Counted from the first letter of the stretch, positions 34,825 to 44,692 are shown. The stretch is DNA of 64,000 nt from Xenorhabdus miraniensis (GCF_002632615.1 NZ_NITZ01000002.1:87182-151181), one strand, 5' to 3'. Notes: generated by a model from the sequence alone, not told the origin. Made by a program: numbers and translations.

Positions 34825-34853
34825 AAAAATGGCGATAGAGCATCGCCATTTTT
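34825..34853. terminator. Rho-independent terminator of glpD
   Basis: AAAAATGGCGAT pairs perfectly with ATCGCCATTTTT around the loop AGAGC. Both strands end in a T-run, so it can work in either direction. It lies 37 bases past the glpD stop. Confidence 0.85.
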
Positions 34854-34889
34854 ATCATCACCTTTTATGCACGCTAATCAGTTTTATCA

Positions 34890-36386
34890 TTAAGCGGCGG
34901 CTTTGGTGTTTTGTGACAGCCAATCCGCGACACGCTGTTTTTGCTCATTGGTGAGCCACATACCCAACTTAGTGCGGCGCCAGATGGCATCGTCCAATTG
35001 TGTTACCCACTCGTGATCAACCAAATAACGCAGTTCAGCTTCATACAGGCCATGACCGAAGAATTCACCAAGATCAGTCAATGCTTCCGCGCCTTTCAGA
35101 ATGATTTCGCTGTGGTTGCCGTAAGTACGGGCATAACGTTGTGCCACACCTTCTGGCAACCAGTTGTAACGCTGACGCAGCAGTCGTGCATAACCATCGC
35201 GGTCATGGCCTTCCAGCTCACCACCCGGTAATTTGCCATTTTTAGTCCATGCCTTGCCCGCGTGTGGGTAGTATTGTGCCAGCTTATCCATAGCGTGTTC
35301 AGCCAATTTACGATACGTCGTCAGTTTGCCACCGAAGACGGACAGTAATGGCGTCTGGCCTTGTTCATCCTGCACATCCAGCGTGTAATCACGGGTAATC
35401 GCTTGTGGTGAGTCAGATTCATCGTCACACAGGGGGCGAACACCGGAATAAGTCCAGACAACATCATTGCTGGTAAGTTGCTTCTTGAAGTGGTCGTTAT
35501 AGACTTTCAGCAAGTAATTGATCTCTTGCTCATCAATGTTGACTGCCTTTGGATCGCCTTTGTATTCAACATCGGTGGTACCAATGATGGAGAATTCGTC
35601 ATTCCATGGGATCACAAACACAATGCGATTATCTTCGTTTTGCAGAATATAAGCCTGTGGTTCATCGTGAACGCGAGGAACTACAATATGGCTGCCTTTG
35701 ATCAGGCGGATGCCGTAAGGCGATTTCAGTTGCAGGCCGTTATCGAAGAAATTTTTCACCCATGGGCCGGTTGCGTTAACCAGGCCTTTCGCGCGCCATG
35801 TGTTGGTTTCGCCGGTTGTGAGATCTTTGGCTTCAACCATCCAGTAATCATTGTCACGCCATGCGCGGGTCACTTGGGTACGGGTACGCACTTCGCCCCC
35901 GTGTTTTTGCACTTCTTGCGCGTTCAGAACAACCAGACGTGCATCATCAACCCAGCAGTCGGAATATTCAAAGCCGCGGGTGATCGATGGTTTCAATACC
36001 GAATTGGCACCAAATTTCAGCCCCTTGCTGCCCGGTAAGCTAACGCGTTTGCCTAAATTATCGTACAGGAACAGGCCAATACGGATCATCCAGGCCGGGC
36101 GCAGGTGTGGTTGGTGTGGCAGACGAAAACGCATTGGGAATGCAATATGCGGAGCCAGTTTCAAGAGCACTTCACGTTCTGCCAATGCTTCGCTGACCAG
36201 ACGGAATTCATAATGCTCCAGATAGCGTAAGCCACCGTGGATCAGTTTGGAGCTGGCAGACGAAGTCGCACTGGCCAAGTCTTGACCTTCCAACAGCAGG
36301 ACAGAAAGTCCCCGGCCAGCAGCATCTGCTGCAATACCAGCGCCGTTAATTCCGCCGCCGATTACAATCAAGTCTTTGGTTTCCAT
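34890..36386 (-). CDS. glpD: GlpD, aerobic glycerol-3-phosphate dehydrogenase
   Basis: 498 residues (E. coli 501). The N-terminal FAD-binding motif is DLIVIGGGINGAGIAADAAGRGLSVLLLE; SSKLIHGGLRYLEHYEF and GVRPLCDDESDSPQAITRDY are further family signatures. A flavoprotein bound to the inner membrane, it oxidises sn-glycerol-3-phosphate to dihydroxyacetone phosphate and feeds electrons to the respiratory chain. ATG 36386 follows GAGGG with good spacing. Two GlpR-like operators lie just upstream. Confidence 0.96.
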   Translation of the reverse strand: METKDLIVIGGGINGAGIAADAAGRGLSVLLLEGQDLASATSSASSKLIHGGLRYLEHYEFRLVSEALAEREVLLKLAPHIAFPMRFRLPHQPHLRPAWMIRIGLFLYDNLGKRVSLPGSKGLKFGANSVLKPSITRGFEYSDCWVDDARLVVLNAQEVQKHGGEVRTRTQVTRAWRDNDYWMVEAKDLTTGETNTWRAKGLVNATGPWVKNFFDNGLQLKSPYGIRLIKGSHIVVPRVHDEPQAYILQNEDNRIVFVIPWNDEFSIIGTTDVEYKGDPKAVNIDEQEINYLLKVYNDHFKKQLTSNDVVWTYSGVRPLCDDESDSPQAITRDYTLDVQDEQGQTPLLSVFGGKLTTYRKLAEHAMDKLAQYYPHAGKAWTKNGKLPGGELEGHDRDGYARLLRQRYNWLPEGVAQRYARTYGNHSEIILKGAEALTDLGEFFGHGLYEAELRYLVDHEWVTQLDDAIWRRTKLGMWLTNEQKQRVADWLSQNTKAAA

Positions 36387-36400
36387 TGCATACCCTCTGA

Positions 36401-36440
36401 AATGTTCGAAACAGTTCTTTAATGTTCGTTTTCGCTCAAA
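36401..36440. promoter_or_regulatory. Two abutting GlpR-like operators upstream of glpD
   Basis: Against the GlpR consensus WATGTTCGWTAWCGAACATW, 36421-36440 (AATGTTCGTTTTCGCTCAAA) matches 16 of 20 and 36401-36420 matches about 13 of 20. The two sites are exactly adjacent, as tandem operators are at E. coli glpD. Confidence 0.65.
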
Positions 36441-36496
36441 GATTGTAATCAAAAATTCATCAAGCGCCAACCATTAACTCAGAAAAAACATATTCG

Positions 36497-36512
36497 CGTG
36501 ATATAGGTAACA
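36497..36512. promoter_or_regulatory. CRP-like site upstream of glpD
   Basis: On the minus strand TGTTACCTATATCACG resembles TGTGA-N6-TCACA with two mismatches. It lies 57 bases upstream of the GlpR sites, where cAMP-CRP activates glpD in relatives. Confidence 0.45.
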
Positions 36513-36637
36513 AATCTTTATCATATGCCTAAGATTAATAAGGATTTTGCGGGATACAAATTTAAAAGGGGATAATTACAGGAAGGAGAACCCCACCCAA
36601 AATTTCAGGCGGGGAAACGTCATGGCATCAAAAGTGG

Positions 36638-37396
36638 TCAGCAGAGTTCCAGTTTGACGTTGTGTTGTTCGATGATTTTCTGGATATTGGGAGGAGGGGC
36701 TTTGTCTGTGAATAGGAAATCAATGAGATTCATGTTGCCGAGGTTGACCATGGCACTGCGGCCAAATTTAGAATGGTCGGCAACTAGCATAACACAACGG
36801 GAATTTTCGATAATGGCGCGCTTGGTGCGGACTTCGTGGTAATCGAATTCCAGCAGGGAGCCATCGCTGTCAATGCCGCTAATCCCAAGAATGCCGAAAT
36901 CGAGACGGAATTGAGAGATGAAATCCAGCGTTGCTTCGCCAATGATGCCGCCATCGCGGGAACGCACTTCACCACCTGCCAAAATCAGGCGGAAATCTTC
37001 TTTACCCATAAACAGGGTTGCGACGTTGAGGTTGTTGGTGACAATCCTCAAATCGCGATGGTTGAGCAAGGCATGCGCTACGGCTTCAGGGGTTGTCCCA
37101 ATATCAATGAACAGGGTTGCGCCGTTTGGAATTTGGGTGGCAACCTGCTGAGCAATACGCGCTTTTTCATTTGACCACATAATCTTGCGGTCATGGTAAG
37201 CGGTATTAACAGAACTGGATGGCAATGCGGCGCCACCGTGATGACGCTGGATTTTATTTTTATCTGCCAGATCATTTAAATCACGCCGGATGGTTTGCGG
37301 GCTGACGTCAAAATGTTCAACCAGCTCTTCAGTGCTGACATAACCTTGAAGGCGCACCAGCTCGATTATTGCATCATGTCGCTGAGTTTGCTTCAC
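36638..37396 (-). CDS. glpR: GlpR, DeoR-family repressor of the glp regulon
   Basis: 252 residues, full length. The N-terminal DeoR HTH is RHDAIIELVRLQGYVSTEELVEHFDVSPQTIRRDLNDLADKNKIQRHHGGA, followed by the DeoR sugar-phosphate-sensing domain (FIDIGTTPEAVAHAL, GGEVRSRDGGIIGEA, ADHSKFGRSAM). Represses glp genes until glycerol-3-phosphate binds. The gap to glpG is 57 bases; glpE, glpG, glpR and glpD all run in the same direction here. Confidence 0.96.
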   Translation of the reverse strand: MKQTQRHDAIIELVRLQGYVSTEELVEHFDVSPQTIRRDLNDLADKNKIQRHHGGAALPSSSVNTAYHDRKIMWSNEKARIAQQVATQIPNGATLFIDIGTTPEAVAHALLNHRDLRIVTNNLNVATLFMGKEDFRLILAGGEVRSRDGGIIGEATLDFISQFRLDFGILGISGIDSDGSLLEFDYHEVRTKRAIIENSRCVMLVADHSKFGRSAMVNLGNMNLIDFLFTDKAPPPNIQKIIEQHNVKLELC

Positions 37397-37453
37397 AAAA
37401 TTCCCCTAATGTTTGCAGAGATGGATTATAGTTGGCCCAAATTATTCGGAATA

Positions 37454-38290
37454 TTATTGATTCTTTTGTTTACGCAAATTATCCCATAACCCCATCAATA
37501 ACCCGATGATTAGTCCGGCAATATGGGCAGCATTGGCGATATTTAATGAAAACAGATCGAAATAGCCAACCAATAGCCAGATAACAGAGATAGCGATTAA
37601 CCCTCTGGGAGCACTGATCCCGCGTTTGGGCGACATCTCACCCGTTAGCCAAACGTATCCAATCAACGCGTAGACCACCCCAGACAGCCCCCCGAAATGA
37701 GCTCCACTGAACAATGATTGTGCCCAACCACTGAAAAGGGCAGAGACTATCGTGATTTCAAAAAGTTTTCCGGTACTGATCTTTTGTTCTACCTGACTGC
37801 CAAAATACCACCATAGCGCGAGGTTAAAGAGGATATGGGGCAGTGAAAAATGCAGCAGGGCAGGACTAACCCAGCGCCATAACTCCAGATATTGATGACT
37901 GTTAGGCCACGCCAGCCAGTTCATGACATCGGGCGTGCCCGCCATTGTTATCCAAAGATAAACGAGGGCACAAAGTGCGGCGACGACAATCGTCAGCGGG
38001 CCGGACTGGCTTTTGAGCGTGTTCCAGTTCAGATTATTGCGATATTTAAATGAACTGTTAAATTTGCCTGTTTGCCAACTGGCGGCTTGGTAGCGTTCAT
38101 TGAGAGGATCGCGGGCAAAATGCTGAAGTTCCTGTTCAACTAAACTTAACTGGCTGTCATCTTCCAGCCATAGTTCAACGAGTAATGGCTCGTTAGTCGG
38201 CCGCATGGTTAAATGAATGCCTTGCGTCGCCATATAATCAATAAAGGCCTGAGCCAGTCGAGGGTTGGATATTGAGGTTACATGGATCAT
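37454..38290 (-). CDS. glpG: GlpG, rhomboid intramembrane serine protease
   Basis: 278 residues (E. coli 276). A cytoplasmic N-terminal domain of about 90 residues precedes six membrane helices. The catalytic dyad is Ser203 in [11 protein letters not shown] and His256 in [28 protein letters not shown] carries the conserved HxxxN. It cleaves membrane proteins within helices. Downstream of glpE by 77 bases. Confidence 0.96.
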   Translation of the reverse strand: MIHVTSISNPRLAQAFIDYMATQGIHLTMRPTNEPLLVELWLEDDSQLSLVEQELQHFARDPLNERYQAASWQTGKFNSSFKYRNNLNWNTLKSQSGPLTIVVAALCALVYLWITMAGTPDVMNWLAWPNSHQYLELWRWVSPALLHFSLPHILFNLALWWYFGSQVEQKISTGKLFEITIVSALFSGWAQSLFSGAHFGGLSGVVYALIGYVWLTGEMSPKRGISAPRGLIAISVIWLLVGYFDLFSLNIANAAHIAGLIIGLLMGLWDNLRKQKNQ

Positions 38291-38367
38291 TGCTCGTCTT
38301 ATCTCTGCCTTAAGTTGAAATTAATCACACAGGGGCTAATCGCCTTGAAATTAGCGCATTAAAAGAT

Positions 38368-38691
38368 TCATAGAGTGTGGACGGCCTGAGGATAGTCTTT
38401 CTGCCAGCCTTCAAAGCCGCCATTGACACTGTAAACCGTCTCAAACCCCATGTTGATGAGATATTGAGCGGCTCCCTGACTGCTATGACCGTGATAGCAC
38501 ATCACCATGACAGGCTGGTCAAAATCCGCTTCCTGTAGAAAATTATTAAGCGTTTCATTCGTTAAGTGGAATGCGCCTGTTACGTGCCCTGCACGGAAAC
38601 TTTGCGGGTCACGGATATCAACCATGATGGCGGTTTTATCGAGCCAGTACTGGTAAGCCTGCTCAGGGTTTATCGTTTGAAAGTGGTCCAT
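38368..38691 (-). CDS. glpE: GlpE, thiosulfate sulfurtransferase (rhodanese)
   Basis: 107 residues (E. coli 108), a single rhodanese domain. The active-site loop is [18 protein letters not shown] with the persulfide-forming cysteine; the N-terminal signature [16 protein letters not shown] is intact. First gene of the glpEGR group. Confidence 0.95.
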   Translation of the reverse strand: MDHFQTINPEQAYQYWLDKTAIMVDIRDPQSFRAGHVTGAFHLTNETLNNFLQEADFDQPVMVMCYHGHSSQGAAQYLINMGFETVYSVNGGFEGWQKDYPQAVHTL

Positions 38692-38766
38692 AAATACTCA
38701 ACGTAGTTTCTCAAATTTTCATTTTCACTATATTCATTTCTTAATGGTCGTCTGGTATGACCTGAC

Positions 38767-38796
38767 CGCCTTTCCAATGGGGGTATTGGAAAGGCG
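38767..38796. terminator. 12-bp perfect hairpin between nfuA and glpE
   Basis: CGCCTTTCCAAT and ATTGGAAAGGCG are perfect inverse copies around a 6-base loop, 40 bases past the nfuA stop. No T-run follows, so it may protect the nfuA mRNA end rather than end transcription. Confidence 0.5.
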
Positions 38797-38835
38797 TGGG
38801 AATATAGACAGAAAATGTCAGAAACAGAAAAATAA

Positions 38836-39411
38836 TCAGTAATACGAGTGTTCACCGCGCTGGTGTTCAGTCAGATCTTTGACCCCTTTTAATTCAGGGA
38901 ACATCTGCAACAACTGTTTTTCAATCCCTTCTTTCAGGGTGACATCGACCATTGAACAGCCGTTGCATCCACCGCCGAATTGCAGAATGGCATAACCTTC
39001 ATCGGTGATCTCCATCAGACTGACACGACCACCATGCCCGGCCAGCTGAGGATTAATCTGCGATTGCAGGACATATTCAACGCGCTCAATCAGTGGAGCA
39101 TCGTCAGCCACTTTACGCATTTTGGCGTTCGGTGCTTTCAGGGTCAGTTGGGAGCCAAGTTGGTCGGTCACAAAATCAATGACGGCCTCTTCCAGAAAAG
39201 GTGCACTGATTTCATCAACATAGGCAGAAAGTTGGTCGAATTTCAGTTCGACATCAGTGGCTTCAACAGCATCCGGTGGGCAATAGGAAACGCCGCATTC
39301 AGCAGTCGGGGTTCCCGGATTAATGACAAAAACACGGATCTGTGTGCCCGGTTCTTGATTTGCCAATAGCTTGGCAAAGTGCGCTTGCGCTGCTTCAGTA
39401 ATATTAATCAT
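38836..39411 (-). CDS. nfuA: NfuA, Fe-S cluster carrier protein
   Basis: 191 residues, the same size as in E. coli. The N-terminal degenerate A-type domain ([47 protein letters not shown]) is followed by a C-terminal Nfu domain with the cluster-binding [20 protein letters not shown]. It delivers 4Fe-4S clusters to client enzymes, especially under oxidative stress or iron limitation. Confidence 0.97.
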   Translation of the reverse strand: MINITEAAQAHFAKLLANQEPGTQIRVFVINPGTPTAECGVSYCPPDAVEATDVELKFDQLSAYVDEISAPFLEEAVIDFVTDQLGSQLTLKAPNAKMRKVADDAPLIERVEYVLQSQINPQLAGHGGRVSLMEITDEGYAILQFGGGCNGCSMVDVTLKEGIEKQLLQMFPELKGVKDLTEHQRGEHSYY

Positions 39412-39470
39412 GTCATTTGCTCAATAGTTGACTGTTCTAGTTGGTTATAATACGCCCATTTATAAAGATT

Positions 39471-40154
39471 CTACAAGGTTCGGCAGATTGCCCAGGCTTG
39501 TACGGAGCGGGCACCCGCACGAATTAACAATTGTGAAGCTTCATGCAGCGTTGTGCCCGTCGTGATCACATCATCGAAAATCGCAACATGTTGATCGGTA
39601 AAATCGCCCCGCAATTGAAAGGCATGCTTAATATTGGTTTTCCTCTGGGCGGCAGATAAGCCCCGCTGCGAGAGTGTAGCACGTGAGCATTGCAAAAGGT
39701 CTGGCTGATACGGACATTGCAGCCAGCGCGATAGAGGCTGAATCATTAATTCAATGTGATCGAAACCGCGTTGCCAACGTTTTTTGCTGTGCAGGGGAAT
39801 ACCCAGAATATGATCGGGTTTGTACCAGCGGCCTTCACGATAGCCTTGCAACCAATGCAGCAGGAACAGACGCGCCAGGACTGCCGCGAGTTGCGGCGTA
39901 TAATGATACTTATATCGCCGGATAAGCTGGCTTAATGGTGGCGTATAATCTGTAATCGCGATCAGGAATTGCCATGGCGGGGGATATTTCAGGCAGCGCC
40001 CACAGGGAACATTTCCGGATTCAGAAGGCAATGCGCAGCGTGGGCAAACATGTTGCAGTCGTTTTAATTGTTGATGGCAAACGTGACAGATTCCGTGATG
40101 GGCAAAATACAAATTTTGATGGCATAGCCAACAGTATCCAACCATTGTTAGCAT
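39471..40154 (-). CDS. gntX: GntX, ComF-family phosphoribosyltransferase-like protein
   Basis: 227 residues from ATG 40154, exactly the E. coli length, with AAGG about 7 bases upstream; an open frame continues further up but would enter the divergent promoter. The N-terminal zinc-ribbon cysteines are CWLCHQNL, CHVCHQQL, CPRC and CGRC. The C-terminal PRPP-loop-like motif is HVAIFDDVITTGTTLHEAS. Related to ComF; precise role unsettled. Divergent from bioH. Confidence 0.93.
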   Translation of the reverse strand: MLTMVGYCWLCHQNLYFAHHGICHVCHQQLKRLQHVCPRCALPSESGNVPCGRCLKYPPPWQFLIAITDYTPPLSQLIRRYKYHYTPQLAAVLARLFLLHWLQGYREGRWYKPDHILGIPLHSKKRWQRGFDHIELMIQPLSRWLQCPYQPDLLQCSRATLSQRGLSAAQRKTNIKHAFQLRGDFTDQHVAIFDDVITTGTTLHEASQLLIRAGARSVQAWAICRTL

Positions 40155-40205
40155 AGTAACCTTCCTTGGTGATATTCCTTGATGATAAAGAAAGTGAGAA
40201 TAACA

Positions 40206-40982
40206 ATGAATCAGTTGTTTTGGCAGACAATTGGTGATGCACCACGTGATCTTGTGATGCTGCATGGTTGGGGATTGAATGCCGAAGTATGGCGTTCAGT
40301 GGAAATGCGCTTGGCTCCGCATTTTCGTTTGCATCTGGTGGATTTGCCGGGTTATGGTCGCAGTCAGCCATATCCTGCGATGTCACTGGCGGATATGGCG
40401 GATACGGTATGGCAACAAGCACCAGAAAAAGCCCTGTGGTTGGGCTGGTCTTTGGGCGGATTAGTTGCCAGCCAGATTGCACTGGATCATCCTGAGCAGG
40501 TTGCTGGTTTGGTGACAGTAGCTTCTTCACCCAAATTCAGTACAGATGGAGATTGGCCGGGTATTAAGCCTGCGGTATTGAGTGCATTTGAACATCAATT
40601 AAGTGCAGATTTTCAGAAGACAGTTGAACGTTTTCTGGCTTTGCAGACCTTGGGGACAGAGAGTGCGCGTCAGGACGCCCGTGTACTGAAATCTGTGGTT
40701 TTGAACCATCCAATGCCGACAGTGGATGTACTTAATGCGGGGTTGGAAATTTTACGTACTGATGATTTAAGGGCGGAACTGTCACAGCTTCAATTACCTT
40801 TCCTGCGAGTTTATGGTTATCTTGATGGGCTGGTGCCGCGCAAGATCGTTGCACAGCTTGACAGAGAATGGCCGAATACACATTCCGTTATTATGCGAAA
40901 TGCCGCCCATGCCCCTTTTATTTCTCATCCTGATGAATTTGTTGAAGTATTAATGGATTTTACTTCCAGCATGGGATGGTAA
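40206..40982 (+). CDS. bioH: BioH, pimeloyl-ACP methyl ester esterase
   Basis: 258 residues (E. coli 256), alpha/beta hydrolase. Catalytic triad: Ser in [11 protein letters not shown], Asp in [10 protein letters not shown], His in [22 protein letters not shown] forms the oxyanion loop. It removes the methyl group from pimeloyl-ACP methyl ester, ending the fatty-acid stage of biotin synthesis. Start 40206 matches the E. coli N-terminus (MNxLxWQTxG). Confidence 0.96.
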   Translation: MNQLFWQTIGDAPRDLVMLHGWGLNAEVWRSVEMRLAPHFRLHLVDLPGYGRSQPYPAMSLADMADTVWQQAPEKALWLGWSLGGLVASQIALDHPEQVAGLVTVASSPKFSTDGDWPGIKPAVLSAFEHQLSADFQKTVERFLALQTLGTESARQDARVLKSVVLNHPMPTVDVLNAGLEILRTDDLRAELSQLQLPFLRVYGYLDGLVPRKIVAQLDREWPNTHSVIMRNAAHAPFISHPDEFVEVLMDFTSSMGW

Positions 40983-40991
40983 ATGCTCAAC

Positions 40992-41023
40992 ATTACCCAT
41001 AACCATTAATGGCTATGGGTAAT
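40992..41023 (+). terminator. Hairpin downstream of bioH
   Basis: ATTACCCATA pairs with TATGGGTAAT, enclosing CCATTAATGG, itself a palindrome. The 32-base hairpin has one mismatch and starts 9 bases after the bioH stop. No T-run follows. Confidence 0.5.
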
Positions 41024-41042
41024 CGTTATGGATAATCAGCCG

Positions 41043-41083
41043 TTTTATCCGGTGCGCCGTAAAACCCCGTCCTTCAGAGGGTG
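41043..41083. repeat. Dispersed repeat, copy A (IS200/IS605 end-like)
   Basis: This segment shares TTTTATCCGGTG, GCCGTAAAA and TTCAGAGG in the same order with 46191-46233. It ends in a small hairpin (ACCC...GGGT) with the CGTCCTTCAG loop common at the right ends of IS200/IS605 elements. No transposase gene is attached. Confidence 0.55.
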
Positions 41084-41527
41084 TCAATTGCCGGGATAAA
41101 CTTCGGTCACAATTTCGGGTGTATTAACGATAGTATCGAGGACAGGGCAATGATTTTCGACAAAAGCAATAAAATCACGGATCTCTTGTTCGGTATTATC
41201 TGCATCAATATAAAACTTGGAGGTAATTTTGGAAAATCCTAATTTGGCGTTTTTATTTTTGCCCATGAAACCATCGGTATCCAATTCTCCTTCTACTTTC
41301 ACCTGAATATCGTTCAAATTAATTTTATGCTTGCGGGCAAAACTTTTTGCGACAATACATTGGCATGCACCAAAAGCAGACAACAACGCTTCTATGGGAC
41401 TCATCGCCTCATCCGTTCCCCCCAGGCTTTCCGGCTCGTCTATGTGAAAGGTAAAATCCCGTGATGAACATTTCATTTTGAGACGACCAACTGACTCAAC
41501 TGTTGCGGTAAATAACTCTTTAGGCAT
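41084..41527 (-). CDS. OsmC-family protein
   Basis: 147 residues with the OsmC/Ohr fold. The two family cysteines are in AFGACQCIVAKSFARKH and FVENHCPVLDTI. Start MPKELFTATVESVGRLKMKCSSRDFTFHIDEPESLGGTDEAMSPIEALLSAFGAC is typical. It could reduce peroxides or act in a YhfA-like role; it stands about where yhfA-type genes occur in relatives but is not closely similar to E. coli YhfA. The stop falls beside dispersed repeat copy A. Confidence 0.8.
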   Translation of the reverse strand: MPKELFTATVESVGRLKMKCSSRDFTFHIDEPESLGGTDEAMSPIEALLSAFGACQCIVAKSFARKHKINLNDIQVKVEGELDTDGFMGKNKNAKLGFSKITSKFYIDADNTEQEIRDFIAFVENHCPVLDTIVNTPEIVTEVYPGN

Positions 41528-41666
41528 ATTACTATCCTCAGGTTATTAATATCAGGAAATTGTGTATCAAATAATAAGGAAGAGATATTTACTTTTCAAT
41601 TTGTTTGTCATAAATGAATTTGTTTTTTGTATGACTATTTTTTTGTTTAATATTGAGTGAGATACT

Positions 41667-42000
41667 TTGGGTTACACCATGGTTTTATTACTAAGTTCCA
41701 ATATAAAAACAGGTTATTACTTGCTAATGAGGGATTTTTATTTGGGAATTCAAGTAAAAAAAGAATATATCATATTTATTGCCTTCATCACTGTTTTCCC
41801 GGCACAGCTATATGTCGATGTATTTACCTGCACTACCGTTGATTACTTATTTTATGGGGGCGGCGATGATCGGCGCTATTGCCAGTATATTGCCAAGTCA
41901 GTACCGCAGGATGACGGCGGTTTTAATACTTGGCTTGGCTGTAGAAGTACTAATCTGTGCTGTTTACTCTGATTTGGCAAAAGATGAAAAAGTTAAATGA
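41667..42000 (+). pseudogene. Remnant of an MFS drug transporter (Bcr/EmrD-like)
   Basis: One frame carries YIIFIAFITVFPAQ; after a shift another carries MYLPALPLITYFMGAAMIGAIASILP and ends AVYSDLAKDEKVK. MYLPALP is the N-terminal signature of Bcr/CflA/EmrD-type MFS pumps, but only two or three membrane helices remain of twelve. The middle is lost and the frame broken, so this is a decayed gene. Confidence 0.5.
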
Positions 42001-42024
42001 GCCGTGAGCTTCAAACAAAAATGA

Positions 42025-42051
42025 CCTGCCTGATAAGTTTGATCAGGCAGG
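42025..42051. terminator. Terminator of the feo operon
   Basis: CCTGCCTGAT and ATCAGGCAGG form a perfect 10-bp stem around a 7-base loop. On the minus strand it is followed by TCATTTTTG, 31 bases past the feoC stop. Confidence 0.75.
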
Positions 42052-42081
42052 CTATCCTTTAGCGTTTACAGAGACAGATGC

Positions 42082-42321
42082 TTAGCTTTTGATTGGCAGT
42101 TGATAAATCTTCGAACCGCATTTCTGCGTTTCCGGGCACTGCTTGCAGCCGCCGCTGAGGCAGGAAGAAGCATCCACTTCCTCCAGTTTACCCATTGCGA
42201 CAAGCTGCTTAAGCATGGCTTCTACCATCGGCAGTGGTGCTGAAAACTGAGAGCTTAATGACCTTGCGTCAGTACGCCCATTAAGGGCAACGGCGTTTCT
42301 AATTTCCAGCAGACTTATCAT
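42082..42321 (-). CDS. feoC: FeoC, ferrous iron transport accessory protein
   Basis: 79 residues (E. coli 78). N-terminal winged-helix (LLEIRNAVALNGRTDARSLSSQFSAPLPMVEAMLKQLVAMGKLEEV) followed by a cysteine loop CLSGGCKQCPETQKCGSK that can hold an Fe-S cluster. It stabilises FeoB. Third gene of feoABC. Confidence 0.95.
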   Translation of the reverse strand: MISLLEIRNAVALNGRTDARSLSSQFSAPLPMVEAMLKQLVAMGKLEEVDASSCLSGGCKQCPETQKCGSKIYQLPIKS

Positions 42322-42350
42322 CTATCGCTCCTATTAATCGCTAATGGCAG

Positions 42351-44681
42351 TTAATGGCAGTTGCCGTTTGAGCATTCGCAGTTACGATCGGTGGTGTTAT
42401 TGAACGTGACGGTCACTCTGCTGCGTGCACGGCGCAATCCAATAAAAACCAGAACGTTAAACAGGATCACGGCCAGAATTGTTATCAGGCTGCTTTCTGG
42501 GTGGGCAGAAAACGTTGTCGCCTGATAAAACAATGCTGCGAGTGAATAAGCGACGTTCAATCCCCACAGGATGGAGAAAGCCATCCAGCCACGGCTGGTT
42601 TCACGTGCAATGGCTCCCATGACGGAAACACAGGGTACGTATAGCAGTACGAAAATCAGGTAACTGTAAGCAGAAATGGCAGAGCCAAATTTGGCGCTCA
42701 TTGTTCCCATAGAACCGCGATCCATATCCCCATCGCCTTTGCTGGCTTCTATCGGGTTGGAAAGTGCGCTTAAGGTAAAAGTTTCTTTCAGGCTGTCCCA
42801 AGTTTCCGCAACAGCGTCTTTCAATTGAGCCGGCAAATTGAATTCATCCGGGTCGAATGGTGCCTGAGTGATGTTTTCTGCGGTGTACAGGGTGTTCAGC
42901 GTTCCAACAACAACCTCTTTGGCCATTGCTCCAGTGATAAGCCCGACAGTCGCCTGCCAGTTATCAGAATGCACACCGATGGGCTGTAATACTGGCGTGA
43001 TCACTTTACTGACAGAAGCCAGAGCTGATTGGTTAATGTTATCCACGGCTTTACCTGAGAAGGAGAAGCTGTTCAGAGCGCCAATGAACATACTTGCCGC
43101 GACAATGACTTTACCTGCTCGTATCACAAAACCTTTCAGTCGCTGCCATGTCTGGAGCAGCAGGGTTTTAGTATGTGGAACGTGATAGACCGGCAGTTCC
43201 ATCACAAATGGTGATGCTTCACCACGCATCAGGGTGTATTTGAGCAGCAGCCCTGTCAGGATGGCGATGACAATCCCCAATATATACAGAGAGAAAACGA
43301 TACTTGCTCCATTTTTGCCGAAGAAAGCGGCTGCAAAGACAGCAAAGATCGCCAACCTTGCCCCACAGGACATAAACGGTGCCATCATGATGGTAATCAA
43401 ACGCTCACGAGGGGCATCCAGGGTTCTTGAACCCATCACGGCAGGTACATTACAACCAAAGCCAACAATCAGGGGCACAAAGGATTTACCCGGCAACCCC
43501 ATGGCCTGCATCAGCCTGTCCATAACAAACGCGGCGCGCGCCATATAGCCTGAATCTTCAAGGAAGGAGAGGAACAGGTACATCATGCCAATCTGGGGAA
43601 CCAACGGCAGTACCGTGTTGATGCCGCCACCAATACCTTGGGCAAGGAAAACCGTCAGCCAGTTCGGGAAATGGAGAGTATGACCAAGCCACTGCATTCC
43701 ATCAATGAAAATGGCGGCAGAAGCCCCTTCGAAGATGGGTTGCAAAGCGCCGCCAATATTGATAGCCAGCACAAACATCAGGTACATGACAAACAGGAAA
43801 ATAGGCAGACCCAACCAGCGGTTCAGGATAACGGTATCCAGTATTTGGGTCAGTTTGTTTGGTATGGCTGATCGGGTATCAATGACCGCCAGACATATCT
43901 CACTAATCGTCTGATAGCGTGCGCCCGCAATGATCAGGTCGGGTTCTTCAATCTGTTGCTGTTGCAGGCGAGCCTGACTTTCAGCTAGCTGTATCTGAGT
44001 CAGGCCGGAAATCCCACGGCTGTAAATATCCCCTTCTAGTACCTGCAAAGTCAGCCAGCGACGCTGCTGTGGGCTGAACGTCTCCGCGACTTGGCGTGAA
44101 AGATGGGAGACTTCCTGTAATAGTGAATCAGGATATTCAACCTGCACAGGTTTAGCGTTTTGCGGGTATTTAGTTTTTTGCCGGTGATCATCAATGGTTT
44201 TTTTCAGTACATCGATCCCTGTGGCACGGGTTGAAACCAGTGGGATAACCGGGCAGCCCAGGCGCTGTTCCAGTGCCGCAACATCAATATGGATACGCTG
44301 GTTTTGAGCGATATCCAGCATGTTCAGCGCAATGATGCAGGGAATGCCCAGTTCAATCAATTGCAGTGAGAGATAAAGATTACGCTCCAGATTCGACGCA
44401 TCAACAACATTGATCAACATATCCGCTTCACCACTAAGGATATAGTGACAGGCAATCTGCTCATCGATGGACGTTTGCTCAGAAATGGTGGTGAGAGAAT
44501 AAGTGCCGGGAAGGTCGACAAGATCGACCTGATGGTTATCGGTGGTAAAGTGGCCGGTTTTGCGTTCAACCGTAACACCCGCCCAGTTTCCCACGCGTTG
44601 GTGGGAACCAGTAAGCTGGTTAAAAAGTGTCGTTTTGCCGGCATTGGGATTACCAATCAGGCCTATGGTTAATTGTTTCAT
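42351..44681 (-). CDS. feoB: FeoB, ferrous iron transporter
   Basis: 776 residues (E. coli 773). N-terminal G domain: GNPNAGKTTLFNQLTG (G1), VDLPGTYSL (G3), NMLD (G4). A GDI helical domain and two Gate motifs in the membrane part follow (LPLVPQIGMMYLFLSFLEDSGYMARAAFVMDR; VGFGCNVPAVMGSRTL). The cysteine-containing tail is NCECSNGNCH. ATG 44681 matches the E. coli start (MKQLTIGLIGNP); the adjacent ATG at 44684 is the alternative. The ribosome site is weak, and the upstream spacer is built of short tandem repeats. Confidence 0.97.
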   Translation of the reverse strand: MKQLTIGLIGNPNAGKTTLFNQLTGSHQRVGNWAGVTVERKTGHFTTDNHQVDLVDLPGTYSLTTISEQTSIDEQIACHYILSGEADMLINVVDASNLERNLYLSLQLIELGIPCIIALNMLDIAQNQRIHIDVAALEQRLGCPVIPLVSTRATGIDVLKKTIDDHRQKTKYPQNAKPVQVEYPDSLLQEVSHLSRQVAETFSPQQRRWLTLQVLEGDIYSRGISGLTQIQLAESQARLQQQQIEEPDLIIAGARYQTISEICLAVIDTRSAIPNKLTQILDTVILNRWLGLPIFLFVMYLMFVLAINIGGALQPIFEGASAAIFIDGMQWLGHTLHFPNWLTVFLAQGIGGGINTVLPLVPQIGMMYLFLSFLEDSGYMARAAFVMDRLMQAMGLPGKSFVPLIVGFGCNVPAVMGSRTLDAPRERLITIMMAPFMSCGARLAIFAVFAAAFFGKNGASIVFSLYILGIVIAILTGLLLKYTLMRGEASPFVMELPVYHVPHTKTLLLQTWQRLKGFVIRAGKVIVAASMFIGALNSFSFSGKAVDNINQSALASVSKVITPVLQPIGVHSDNWQATVGLITGAMAKEVVVGTLNTLYTAENITQAPFDPDEFNLPAQLKDAVAETWDSLKETFTLSALSNPIEASKGDGDMDRGSMGTMSAKFGSAISAYSYLIFVLLYVPCVSVMGAIARETSRGWMAFSILWGLNVAYSLAALFYQATTFSAHPESSLITILAVILFNVLVFIGLRRARSRVTVTFNNTTDRNCECSNGNCH

Positions 44682-44692
44682 CATACTTTTGT

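Noticed and set aside
34670..34861. 63-codon minus-strand frame downstream of glpD
   Set aside because: It covers the glpD terminator and shows no protein-like features.
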